Made by a program: the position numbers and the translations under genes. A stretch of 64,000 nucleotides of DNA from Acanthosoma haemorrhoidale (lineage: Eukaryota > Arthropoda > Insecta > Hemiptera > Acanthosomatidae), in contig OV884013.1 in the NCBI GenBank assembly GCA_930367205.1, positions 116,832,869 to 116,896,868 on the forward strand, in the 5' to 3' direction. The notes beneath the pieces are model-generated. The model ran no database searches and was not told the origin of the DNA. It was given only the letters and a program-made list of their open reading frames with translations. Position 1 is the first letter of the stretch; every line of letters begins with the position of its first letter. This document shows, in pieces, positions 1 to 10,011 of this stretch.

Positions 1-307
1 TTTTAATGCACGAGTGGATTTGGGCTTGTTGACATACACCTTTGACTTCAAATAACTCCATAAAAAGAAATCTAAAGGTGTTAAATCACACGATCTAGGG
101 GGCCAATTCTGCTCACCGAAACGAGAGAATACACGACCTGGAAATGTCTCATGCAGTATTTGAATTGTTTCATGGGCTGTATGGTATTTGGCACCATCTT
201 GTTGAAACCACATATTGGCCACATCAATATCATCCGAATTCGGCACAAAGAACTGTTGTTCGCCGAATTGATGTTCCTGGATTTTCAACAACTCACGCAC
301 TGCTGAA
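1..307 (-). pseudogene. DD41D (rosa-type) Tc1/mariner transposase, 3' part, cut by window edge
   Basis: Read on the minus strand this is the catalytic C-terminal half of an IS630-Tc1-mariner superfamily transposase. It shows NMWFQQDGA with the second catalytic Asp, then LTPLDFFLW with the third; exactly 41 residues separate the two Asp, the spacing of the DD41D (rosa) group. LKSKVYVNKP follows and runs off the window start. Upstream the frame breaks at the same deletion junction as the copies near 49.2 and 53.6 kb, and the match to those copies ends near 307, so the 5' end is missing. It encodes no working enzyme. Confidence 0.85.
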
Positions 308-1794
308 TGAAGTTCTCTAACAATTATTACTAAGTATATAACACAAACATAGGGATTATTATCTAGTACTCCTGAGTCTCCAAAATATGGTTTACCAAGC
401 AATGACCTATTCAAGATCTGTAAACTGTCACTCTCTCATGCTAAAATAAATAATAAATTGTCACATTTTGATATATTTATAGTTGAAGTGAATGAAGTCA
501 TTTGTTAAAGGAATGGTCTATATTCAATGGCGGATGAAACGTCGTGGCAACCGATCCTTGGATTAATTGCTATTTAACATTCCTGTGATTCCTGTGAAGG
601 AGAAATAAATTCAATTGCACACACTGTGCATTCATGCATCAGGAAAGAATCACAGTTAAGAATGACTATTGCTGCGAATCATTTTAAATTCTGAATATTT
701 AGCAATAAGAATAAGGCAGTGATAACACATATTATTCATAATTACGAGTTACACAATAATAATGAATAGAACGGAATGACATTATTACCATAGCGACAAT
801 GGGAACGTGTTGAATTTCGATGAATAATAATCGTAAATATTTCAAAATCTCACATTTTTTCTGGTTTTATTTCAATGAGTTATTTCATTTGTGATTTCTT
901 TACAGAGGTTACTGTCTGATGTATGTTAATTTGTGGACTCAGTGTGAAACAAACTACATTAGAATCTTGTATATGGAACATATTACAATACTATTGCGTT
1001 CTCATTTGTGTGAAATAAAGTGATAAAATGAAATTAAAAAAAAGATATTCAAAGTCTGTTACATTATTGATTTTTCAAAGGCAAACGCTTCACCATCTTA
1101 TTACAACATAGCAAGGTCGTTGCGAGATTGAAATAACCAGCTGGAATGTTGTGGAAGAATAATAATTAAGAAAAGATACACGATTGAACACCTAGATTGC
1201 AAGGTTGTTTATTTGTATTATCTGATTGTGGTGTTAGCTATTTTCTTTCTACGAAATGAGGACGAAAAACTAAGTATCCTACGCCTCAATTCTGCACTTT
1301 GCCCCTTTGAAACTACGACTATCGTAGAACAGGATAGAATACAAATTATTTGTACAAAGTCCCCGTCCAATAACAATAATGTGGCGATGCAAAATTCGTA
1401 TCTGGCAAATAAAAATTAACAAAGTACAGTGGAATGCTGTTAACCACGGTAAGAAAAAGTTATAGTAATAGAAATAAAATAAAAAAATTTAACTACATTT
1501 TGCAAATCGACATTAATAAAAATAAACAAGTAAATAAACAAAAAAAAAAAAAAAGAAGCTATATGTACAATAGTAAAAACAAAGTATGTAGTAGGCAGTG
1601 GGATAAAAATGAAAGTATCAAAATATAACAAAATGAATGCATTGTTTCCAAACTTGCAAGCGTCTGTCTGGATGATTGGCATTGGAGGCTTTTGAGTGTT
1701 CCTAAAGGTGAAGCACGGCGGATATTAGGAGGTGGAGAATTCCAGAGAGTAGTTGAGCGAGCGAGGAAGGACCGATCGTATGCTGCACCCCCCC
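308..1794. other. No recognisable gene or repeat
   Basis: AT-rich sequence with A-rich stretches (near 1540-1555) and a run of 13 C just before 1799. Short open frames at 1213-1419 and 1434-1628 are low complexity (Lys/Asn-rich) and show no family resemblance. Nothing here is supported as a gene. Confidence 0.6.
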
Positions 1795-2015
1795 CCCCAT
1801 CCCTTTAAACTAATGACAAAACTATTATTTACTATAGATTATCAGGCGAATCTATTTACATATTACATTTTACTGTAACATCGGTACACTCTATACAAGG
1901 TCTGAATAAAAGTTATAATCAATACAAGTACAATGATACGCAATGTACTTGGCTTCATTGACAAGTCTCTAGAAGGTGATGGGGCTCACCTTTTTGATTA
2001 CAACAAAATAACTTA
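1795..2015 (-). mobile_element. LINE-A 3' UTR fragment (A3 subtype)
   Basis: The reverse complement carries the family hallmark GGTGAGCCCCATCACC followed by the same 3' UTR as the copy at 34.2-34.4 kb, including the stretch around the ACATTGTGTACCATTGTACTT region in diverged form. Only the non-coding tail is present. The other side abuts a piece of family E. Confidence 0.75.
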
Positions 2016-2064
2016 AAGGTTATGCTGCAATGGGAAGGAGTTTTATGGTGAGAGAGACGGGTTT

Positions 2065-2131
2065 TGGGTTCCGGGAGTGGACTGAGGATTTGAACTGTAA
2101 AATATTGTATGTATAGGGAGGCTGACGTGAA
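2065..2131 (-). mobile_element. Family E LINE-like fragment
   Basis: On the minus strand about 65 bp match the segments at 22.75 and 51.08 kb, sharing TACAGTTCAAATCCTCAGTC and neighbouring bases. In all three the frame reads like the C-terminus of a non-LTR retrotransposon ORF (IHTYNILQFKSS-like). Part of it lies in the left arm of the inverted duplication described separately. Confidence 0.5.
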
Positions 2132-2945
2132 TCGAAGGTATGGGATTGTTATAGTCATCTGCATTCAGGCAGACATAAGTATTGAGTATTGTAAACTGCT
2201 CACAAGTTGAAGTGGACCACTATCCAAAATTTAGATATTATTTAATTTCTTTTACCAGGATGATTTGAAATTTTTTCTGGTTTACGACAAACCATTTTTC
2301 TTATTCTTAAAATCTTAATCACTATTAGGGTTTAAAAAAAAAATCAAGATTTTATCTGAGTTTAATCACCAAAAGAAATCGATATTCGTCTTTTACTATC
2401 AGTACTCATTTAGCCAGTGCACTAGACAACTTTTTTAAATGCCTTTACGAAGACATACTGTTGAAGAAAATCAATTTTGTCTACATCATACGCGTTATAG
2501 AGCGTGGAAAGAGAGAGAAACCAGCGATTCAATGCAGGTCTGTAAGAACCAGTACGACCATTATGGAGGAGGTACAATAATGGTCTGGGCAGGGATGTGG
2601 AGTAATCGAAAAACTCAGCTGATATTGTTCAGGAATGAGCGCACAAACATAAGGCCTGTTATTGTCCCTTTATCTCAGATAAAATCCCAATTTGCGTTAT
2701 TTGTCTTGTTTTATTTTTTTACTAACCCTAATAGAGATAAAGATTTTAAGAATAAGAAAAAATAGTTTGTCATAAACCGAAAAAAATTTCCTTGTAAAAT
2801 AAATCAAATAATGTCTAAATTTTAGAAAGTGGTCCACTTGAATTTGTGAGCAGTTTACAATACTCAATACTTATGCCTGCCTGAATGCAGATGACTATAA
2901 CAATCACATACATTCGATTCGCGTCACCCTCCCTATACATACAAT
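2104..2945. repeat. Long inverted duplication (fold-back) inside the Tc1 copy
   Basis: Arms 2104-2332 and 2723-2945 are about 225 bp reverse complements of high identity, separated by about 390 bp. The left arm spans 87 bp of flanking DNA plus the first 140 bp of the Tc1 element. The right arm repeats both in reverse and sits in the middle of the transposase reading frame. RNA across it would form a long hairpin. Confidence 0.85.
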
Positions 2946-3247
2946 CTGAAATCGGGCAAAACTTCATTTTGGTTCGACCTCTTAGAGCAAGGGTGGTTGA
3001 ACGTTATTTGGAGGGATAAAATATCACGCGTATGAACTGACCAGCTCGTTCACCCGACATGAATCCTATTGATCATGTTTCGGATAAACTTGATCCGGAC
3101 TTTCGGACTTGGATGAACTTGCAGATGCATTAATTGAGGAATGACCTTATTGGCCCCGACATAAGCATGTGAATCTTTAATTCGAAGCATAGGAGGACGA
3201 GCTACCCTACTTTATAACGTAGTCCACTTCAATTTGCGAGCAGTTTA
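2191..3247 (+). pseudogene. Tc1-like transposon with degraded transposase
   Basis: Terminal inverted repeats of about 29 bp start AAACTGCTCACAA after TA on the left and end TTGCGAGCAGTTTA on the right. Inside, the translation shows GGGTIMVWAGMW and RPVIVPLSQI, typical of the Tc1 core, then after an interruption RARVVERYLEG, a stop, PARSPDMNPID and HVSDKLD, the Tc1 C-terminus. The third catalytic residue reads Asp (NPID) where Tc1 has Glu, and the second (DNARPH) is lost at the junction with an inverted insert. Several stops make it a pseudogene. Confidence 0.8.
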
Positions 3248-4157
3248 GAATGTTTGACAACCTTTCCCTTTTGGTTCAGTTATAAATAACGAATTATCTA
3301 CAGATAATGACTTGTAGGGCAATGGTGCCCTACCACGAAACGCCTTCCGCTGTTCGACAACTAACACGGACAGACGGACGGACGGTGAGCCTGGAGAGAT
3401 GGGAGTACGGGACAAATGATTGGCTAATAGGAAGCAGAGAGGGTCCAGAGAGGTCGTTAGGGTCGTCCCATGTATGCCTCTATTAATTGCTTGTTCTCCC
3501 ATAGAGTGCGTGCTTTAATTGCTTGCACAGTTGCCGGCGACAAGGCATTGTGTCGCCGACACCTACGCCCCGCACGAACCTTGTCTGCATCAAAACGGTC
3601 CCCCCTCCCTCTTTTACCGCACCGTTAGCTCTACAGTCCGTCCTCTCATACTGTCTTCCGCACTTCCGCTCAATTATAAATCGAGAATATCTCAAGACAT
3701 TGGCAAAACTTCAAGCCAGTTCTACTTTCTTAATCAGAGCGAGAACTTCCAGCTCTTGTCGCTCATCCTCAAGCTATGGAATCATACAAGAAAAAAACCA
3801 TTAACAAACCAGGGCTCTATTTTCCCGATGCGGAAGTTGATGTTTTTGAAAAATTTAAGGACGCAATAACCCAGTATGCACATTTAACAATCGCCAAAAA
3901 CGAATTGATGTTTTCGTTTTAAACCGCCCCTCTCAAAATTGATTCGCTATGCAACTTCTGCTTGCCATCTATCGTTGGCTAACAAAATTTGATATTTGAG
4001 AGTTCAGATTTAGAGATAAAAGATTTAAACTCAAAATCTAATTCGTAAATTGATTCTGAGGTGTGACTTCCTATTACTGCATTTTAACTAATAAAAACAT
4101 TTCGAAGCTTTATTAAATACTCATTAAAAATCTCAGATGTATATTAGAAGTTTTCAG
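3248..4157. other. Unassigned, moderately GC-rich section
   Basis: 3300-3680 is GC-richer than its surroundings and open in several frames on both strands (for example 3519-3869 plus, 3483-3695 minus), but none resembles a known family. A (CGGA)n-like stretch lies near 3370. The rest is AT-rich. No gene is claimed. Confidence 0.5.
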
Positions 4158-4167
4158 TTTAGAGTGG

Positions 4168-4400
4168 GTCAGCCTCCACTGGCTAGTATCCGGTGACGCG
4201 GCAGACGGAGGAGCGTGGGGGACTTCCCAAGACTCCGCTTTCTCATCGCATGTGGATTTGGGAGGTCTCTGGGCTGTCTGTATATATTGTATGAATGAGT
4301 GAGTGAATGATGAATTGTAAATATGGTATGAATGAGAGCGTTTATCGCAATTACTGATTGCCTTATAAAAGGCAGATTGTAATTATAGCCCAATAAAGAG
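4168..4400 (+). mobile_element. LINE-B, 5'-truncated 3' UTR with perfect target duplication
   Basis: Sense-strand copy of the LINE-B 3' UTR, from the CAGCCTCCACTGGCT region to the terminal CAATAAAGAG. It is flanked by a perfect 10-bp direct repeat TTTAGAGTGG (4158-4167 and 4401-4410), as expected for target-primed reverse transcription. It has no poly(A) tail. Confidence 0.9.
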
Positions 4401-4587
4401 TTTAGAGTGGAACATGCAGGAGTTGGAAAGTAATGCCTCTCTCCAAAGTATCGGTAATGAAATAAGCAGTAGCACCGCTTTTTTAACCTTCAAGACCCCC
4501 AAGGAAAAAAACAGATCCATCATCGAGCTCCGCAAGAAGTTGATGGACTATACTGCTCGGAATAGAGCTCTCACAGTGGGGAATTGA
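4401..4587 (+). CDS. Possible short coding remnant (unrecognised)
   Basis: From ATG 4414 a frame of 57 codons runs to TGA at 4585. Its composition looks protein-like (LTFKTPKEKNRSIIEL, RKKLMDYTARNRAL). Without the LINE-B insertion, TTTAGAGTGGAAC would directly follow TATATTAGAAGTTTTCAG, a plausible 3' splice site, and the frame stays open back to it. It could be an exon piece, a LINE ORF1 remnant or chance. I do not recognise a family. Confidence 0.25.
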
Positions 4588-5499
4588 AAGTCCTCCCCTT
4601 CATCGATCTACTTCGTGATGAATAAGCAAACAGGAAATATAGACCAGCCGTAGGAGATGGAGGAGGAGGTTTCGAGAAGAGCCTGATGCAGTACCGACAC
4701 GATCTACGAAAGCTTGGGAACCTCTTAGTAGACTAATTAAGTCAGCATAATCCTCGTTCACGTATCCAGTACATTAATTAAGCGGTTAATGATTTTGTTA
4801 ATGCTCAAGTGCAATTTACATGATATTCATCATAGCGCTTTTACGCTGCCGGGTAGTAAATGGGTGGGGCAAATGAAGACGTTTTGACAATGTAATATCT
4901 ACTCATGAAGAAAGATATCCACCCAAAATTCAGAATATCCTTCTTATATAACATTATTGCCAATTTAAAAAGACCTTTTGGTTGTTATAACCACCTTAAG
5001 TCTCAACAAATATTACATATTATTAACAACAAATTATTTCACTGGCCAATATCAAATTTAATTAATAAAATTATCCTCCATAGGTTGTTATTTGACTCAA
5101 AGTGACAAGTTGCAAAAAAGTTATTGAACTGAGCACGAATTAGTTGGTATATTGACTTATTAAATATTAAATTATTAAAGATAGGTGAACGGAGTTTTCA
5201 CATGATATGTCTGCATCAGGACATAGTATGAGTATTTGAGAAAAAATAATTCAATAAAATAAAAATTACATTGAGCTTTAAGCCAATGAAGGAAAAAAAA
5301 AAGTACTTACCATATGTGGCCATAAAAAAAAATCTTGCTATTCCAGGCTAGTTCAGGGGAGAAGTGGCTGGGCCTTGTCATAAAGCAGCAAGCAGAATAG
5401 TCTCACGGACATCTATTTACAGAAGAAATATTTACAAGGAGATTGAACCATTATACAAAAAGGTAAAAATCAAAGAGAATTAACCCAAAAAATATATTT
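4588..5499. other. No recognisable gene
   Basis: AT-rich DNA. The frame of the preceding remnant continues with several stops (MNKQTGNIDQP, MEEEVSRRA), hinting that degraded coding sequence may extend to about 4720. The 66-codon frame at 4905-5105 has no recognisable motif. Confidence 0.45.
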
Positions 5500-5510
5500 A
5501 AAACTTAATA

Positions 5511-5749
5511 TTTTTTTTATTTTTCAAATCTTTATTGTAATAAAATTACAATCAGCCTTATTGGGACGTAAGTAATTGTGTTCATTGTTCTCATTCATAC
5601 AGTATTTACAAACAGCCCAGAGACCTCCCAAGTCCACATGGTTGTCACCTCTCTCGCATACGAAAGAGGGAGCGGAGTCTTGTGAAGTCCCCCACGCTCC
5701 TCCGACAGCCGCGTTACAGCGAGTGGTGGCTGACCAAGAGCGCGAGAGC
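5511..5749 (-). mobile_element. LINE-B 3' UTR, 5'-truncated
   Basis: Reverse-strand LINE-B tail. The flanks AAAACTTAATA (5500-5510) and AAAAGCTTAATA (5750-5761) are an 11-bp target duplication with one inserted base. The 3' end reads TTTATTGTAATAAAATTACA on the plus strand, the family end. Confidence 0.88.
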
Positions 5750-5761
5750 AAAAGCTTAATA

Positions 5762-6255
5762 CCTAATGTATAAATATTTGAACTATAAGGCATGGCCAAA
5801 ATCTTAAATATTATAATATTATTATATAATAAGATTACCAAAAAGATAAAGGTAGATGTGTATAAAGCAAAGATACCGAAGACACTGACTTGGCAATAGC
5901 TCCGACGGTAAGCTGCTGTGTTCCCAAGTGGAATTACAAATTATGTTTACTATCAAAAGTAAGCTGTTTATCTTAGTTTTAGATATCCTATGATATTTCT
6001 CAAAGCTAAACTTGGACAATTTTATGTTTTCCTAGCAATGCCACCTTTTGGTTACATAGAATATCGAAACATATATTTATAGAATGTCGAAACATTGGCT
6101 ATCAATAAACTTGAAGAAAATGTAACGTTTCATTTTTCATCAAGCTAAGCCGATATTCTAACAAACGGCTAACTACGAACTATAATATATTAAATTTTTC
6201 TAAAGAAGTACAATTTGTTGACAGAATCTAGTTAGTGATCGAGTTTTATATTCCT
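5762..6255. other. No recognisable feature
   Basis: AT-rich, with only short frames lacking motifs and no match to the repeat families seen elsewhere in the window. Confidence 0.5.
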
Positions 6256-6266
6256 AATAAATTTCT

Positions 6267-6758
6267 TCTTAATATACCCTACATTCTTGAACACATCCCT
6301 TCCAAGTTCATAAAATTCCATAGTAACCTATCCAACCACCCTAATACCTTAAGTCATTGCACTGCACCACTCATCCCTGTAATCCTCCTCGGAGACTAAA
6401 ACAGCAGTGGCCTCGTGACCTGCTATAAATACGCGAAAGTGGGAGTCCTGGCAATGGTCAGTTTCCCCAATCATGTCCTGAGCGTCTGGGGCTCTCGCTC
6501 TCTCGGTCAGTCTCCGGTGGCTCGTATCCAGTGACGCGGCGGACGGAGGAGCGTGGGGGACTTCCCAAGACTCCGCTTCCTCCTTCGCACGCGAGGGAGG
6601 TGACAACCATGTGGACTTGAGAGCCTCTGGGCCGTTCGTATATATAGTATAAATGAGCGAGGGAATGAAAATTGTAAATTGGTATGAATGAGATCATTTA
6701 TCCCAATTACTAATAGCCCAATCAGGCAGATTGTAATTTTATCATAATAAATTTGTTG
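6267..6758 (+). mobile_element. LINE-B fragment: end of RT ORF plus 3' UTR
   Basis: Sense copy beginning in the last part of the reverse-transcriptase ORF (NIPYILEH, LSNHPN, then RRLKQQWPRDLL before the stop) and running through the 3' UTR. Target duplication AATAAATTTCT at 6256-6266 and 6759-6769. 5' truncation with an intact 3' end is typical of LINE retroposition. Confidence 0.9.
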
Positions 6759-6769
6759 AATAAATTTCT

Positions 6770-7345
6770 CTAAGTAAGCATTAATTAATTAATAAAAATT
6801 TTTCGTCCCAGCTTACTTGTAGGTTAAATTATGATTAGTAAGGATATGCTAGGACTCAGGCAATTGAAAAACAAATGTGGAATAGGCTCTATTTTATTTG
6901 TTAAAACAAATTACCCTTTCATGCCTAAACAGATTAGGATACACCCCTAAAATTTGGCAAACTGTATCTCGCTATACCCGACAGGGGGAGTGCCCCGAAG
7001 TAAGTGATAGGCTAAGATTAGGGAATAGAGGGATATTAAGAAGGCACTGAGGGCGGTCTGTGGGGGGATAGAGGACAAATGGCTACACCATTTCTGAATT
7101 AGTCCTTAATCAGCCAGGAGAGGGTCCTGTGTCCTAGCGCACCTGGTCATCAATCCACGACCTCCCTCGCCTTTGACCAGCTTTGTACTCAGCTCTCTCA
7201 GCGCAGGTGTGAGGCATCTAGATGTGAAGGGAGAGGTTCTACTTTAAAATTATTGACGGAATCCGAAAAAATAATTTTCTCGAATATGTAAACCTAATCA
7301 TCATATTTCAAGGTGTTGTGATTATAAAACTAATTCAGATCTTTT
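6770..7345. other. Unassigned
   Basis: 6970-7240 is less AT-rich than average and contains purine-rich and CT-rich stretches. No ORF or repeat match was found. Confidence 0.45.
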
Positions 7346-7968
7346 TTATTCAACAACTTTATTATGATAAAATTGCAATCTGCCTCATTGGGCAATAAGT
7401 AATTTTGATAAATGTTCTCATTCCTACCATATTTACAATTTTCATTATCTCGCTCATTCATACAGTATTTACAAACAGCCCAGGACCTTCCAAGTCCATA
7501 TATTTGTCACCTCCCTCGCATGCGAAAGAGGAAGAGCAAAGTGGTAATTGCCAGGACTCCCACTGTTACGCATTTATAGCAGGTCACTAGGCCACTGCCG
7601 TTTTAGTCTCTGAGGAGGTTGTAGGGATGAGTGGTGCAGTGCAATGACTGTGCTAGGGAATTAGGGTGGTTGAATAGGTTACTATGGAAGTTCATTAATT
7701 TGGAAGGGATGAGTTTAAGATCGTAGGGTATATTAAGATTATTATGAAGGGATTTGTTGCTGGCATAATAAGGGGCATTTACTATTGTTCCCAGGACTTC
7801 GCTTGATGTTCAAGTTTTTTGCTGTCCCCATAGCTCTATTCCGTATGTCCAGATCGGCTCAAGTATAACTTTGTAATATCATTCATATTCTATTGAGAGA
7901 TGGGATGTCCTTTGAAGTAGTCTGTACAGTTTCCAAAGCGTCTGTTTAGTTATTTTCTTTTTAGCCTT
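7346..7968 (-). mobile_element. LINE-B fragment with internal deletion
   Basis: Minus-strand copy containing the C-terminal RT sequence (KPIWTYGIELWG-like, here with PIW region altered, then VLGTIVNAPYYASNKSLHN) and the 3' UTR. About 140 bp of 3' UTR present in other copies is missing between the GAAAGAGGAAGAG and TAATTGCCAGG segments near 7530-7545. Confidence 0.85.
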
Positions 7969-8297
7969 TTTTTTTTAAAATAACCTTGTGTGCACAGTTT
8001 CGTTCATGATTGGCGTTAAAATATGTTATGTGGAAAATATACAGGTCCAACATTCAAAAGTCAGAAGAATCCTAATTTACTGATCAGCTTTTTATTTTTG
8101 AATTTTTCACCTGAAATTTATTTTAAAATAATTTATCAGTGTGACTGTGAAGAAGCAACTGCCTAATGTTTATCAAGAATACTTCGTTTTAATTGTTTAA
8201 CCATTGTGGTCACCGAACTACGGATGTTCATCGAACGAACAAATCATTTGGAAGAGGTTCTTGAAATCTATTGCAACCTCTGTTCAAACTTTTGCCT
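7969..8297. other. No recognisable feature
   Basis: AT-rich, no open frame of note. A run of about 23 T follows, which is the poly(A) tail of the next element. Confidence 0.5.
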
Positions 8298-8903
8298 TTT
8301 TTTTTTTTTTTTTTTTTTCCATAGCCCCTTTTAAATTTACAGATAATCATATACAATTATAGATTCTCGAATTTATTTACAAATTATTTTTGTATTTCCT
8401 GTAGCGTCGCTACATTATATACAGGTTTTATTATTTTATAAAAATTATATAATGAATAAGCAAGTATAATGATATACATTATACGTGACTGGACTGAACT
8501 GACTAATAAAGATGATGGGGCTCACCTTTTTGATCAACCTTAAAACTAACTTACATACTAATTCTCAACCTAATGTTTCCCCGAAAGTCTGTTGCCATCG
8601 ATGCGGGAGGGGTGGTGGGGTCATAGTGTTAAACACTGGGTTGGTTAGGTGCTGCAACGAGTCAAAAAACTTAATGTGTTTCCGACGGATGAACTCACCC
8701 ACCGACGGCACACCAAGCAACGGGTTCAGGTCAGCGTTCTTTAACCTCTCGAGAGAGGTATGTCTGACCACTTTTCACATGGTCCCATTCTGGAAATGTT
8801 GGAGACATTTGGCTGTATTGTCAGTCAAGTGGGTAAATAGTGGGGCACCGTACAGCAGAGCTGGCCGGAGGACACATTTATATATCATCAGTTTGAGACG
8901 AAG
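8298..8903 (-). mobile_element. LINE-A, 5'-truncated, with RT C-terminus
   Basis: The plus-strand poly-T at 8298-8320 is the element's poly(A) tail. On the minus strand the element begins in the Jockey-like RT C-terminus (LKLMIYKCVL-, LLYGAPLF-like), continues through HLTNPVFNTMTPPPLPHRWQ and ends in the family 3' UTR with GGTGAGCCCCATCATC. The forward 167-residue frame at 8512-9015 is only its shadow. Similarity to other copies stops near 8903. Confidence 0.85.
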
Positions 8904-10011
8904 GTACTATGAATACATGTTAGCGTTAATCCTCTGTTGGTTTGAGATAAACCAGGTTCCATGTGACTCTCCTCGAAAGATTCTAATGGTGGATTCATCG
9001 CTGTGTAGAGCCTAAGGACGACCTGGGTTTTGAAAGTGGTTGCTCATTAATAAAACGCATTGAAGAGAAACGAACGTGTTGTTTAAAACCGAAACCAAAG
9101 TGCATTTAGTGCGGCGCGCTGCACTTTGTGGAGAAGATGAAAGATGAGAGAAATCGCACTGGTTTCTCACAGCCCGCCTCCACCCACCGCCCACGAGGCC
9201 TCGAGTCCATGTAATCACTAATGCTCCTCTGAGGTCTATTAATGGACAGAAACGTGCCGAACTGGAAATAGTTAATGTGTCTTAAGCGATGGTAAGCCCA
9301 CAGTGAGTAATAATATAATACCGAGTGATGTATGTTGTCCATAGCTTAATGACTGACCTGTGTGCTTCATTACTGGCAGCGGAGTTGCCTTGGCCATTAG
9401 CACTGGCCTCATACTCCATTACCTGTTTTGTTACATTACCTGAGGCGAGGTATATGAGCATATCCCTTTTGTAAATCAAACAGAATATGATACAATTATT
9501 CAAGTAAGCATAGCACTTCCCGGTATCGTTCGGTCGCATAAAACATGACTTATGACCGTTTAGTAGGAACCGCCTTTGCTGGTGGACAACTACAGAAAAT
9601 TCCTCTTTCCCCTCCAATATACTGCTTAAACACAAGCCTCACTCATTTTAACATCCCCAGGAGAGCAGAAGACAGGCCAAGAATCAGAGGAAGAGGAATG
9701 CAACGAGTGCAGTACGAAATCTGTTGGAGGACAGATTTTTGAAATTTCCATAAACCGCATGTACATCTTGAGGATGATCTGGTATATATGTTCTTACACA
9801 TATTTCCTAGCGAGCCTTGGACAGTTGTGAATAAATATAAACTTAATGCAATTTTGTCCCGTATATGTGAACTAACCAGACTGCCAACGCTGCTCTAGCC
9901 CAAATAACTGCACCTTTCAAAGCTAAACCGTAATTACTACAAGTCGATGAAAGAATACGTATTCGGTTTGCTAAATTGAAAAATCACGTGAATAAAATCT
10001 TAACTGCAGAT
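8904..10011. other. Unassigned; GC-richer island at about 9080-9440
   Basis: 9080-9440 is GC-richer, not repeated elsewhere in the window, and contains ATTA/TAAT-type motifs (ATTAATGG, GCCATTAGCAC, CATTACCTG), so it could be a conserved non-coding element. Minus-strand frames at 9012-9635 show no domain. 9640-10011 is AT-rich flank of the satellite. Confidence 0.4.

Noticed and set aside
8512..9015. 167-codon plus-strand ORF as a gene
   Set aside because: It is antisense to a LINE-A copy whose minus strand has the recognisable RT C-terminus.
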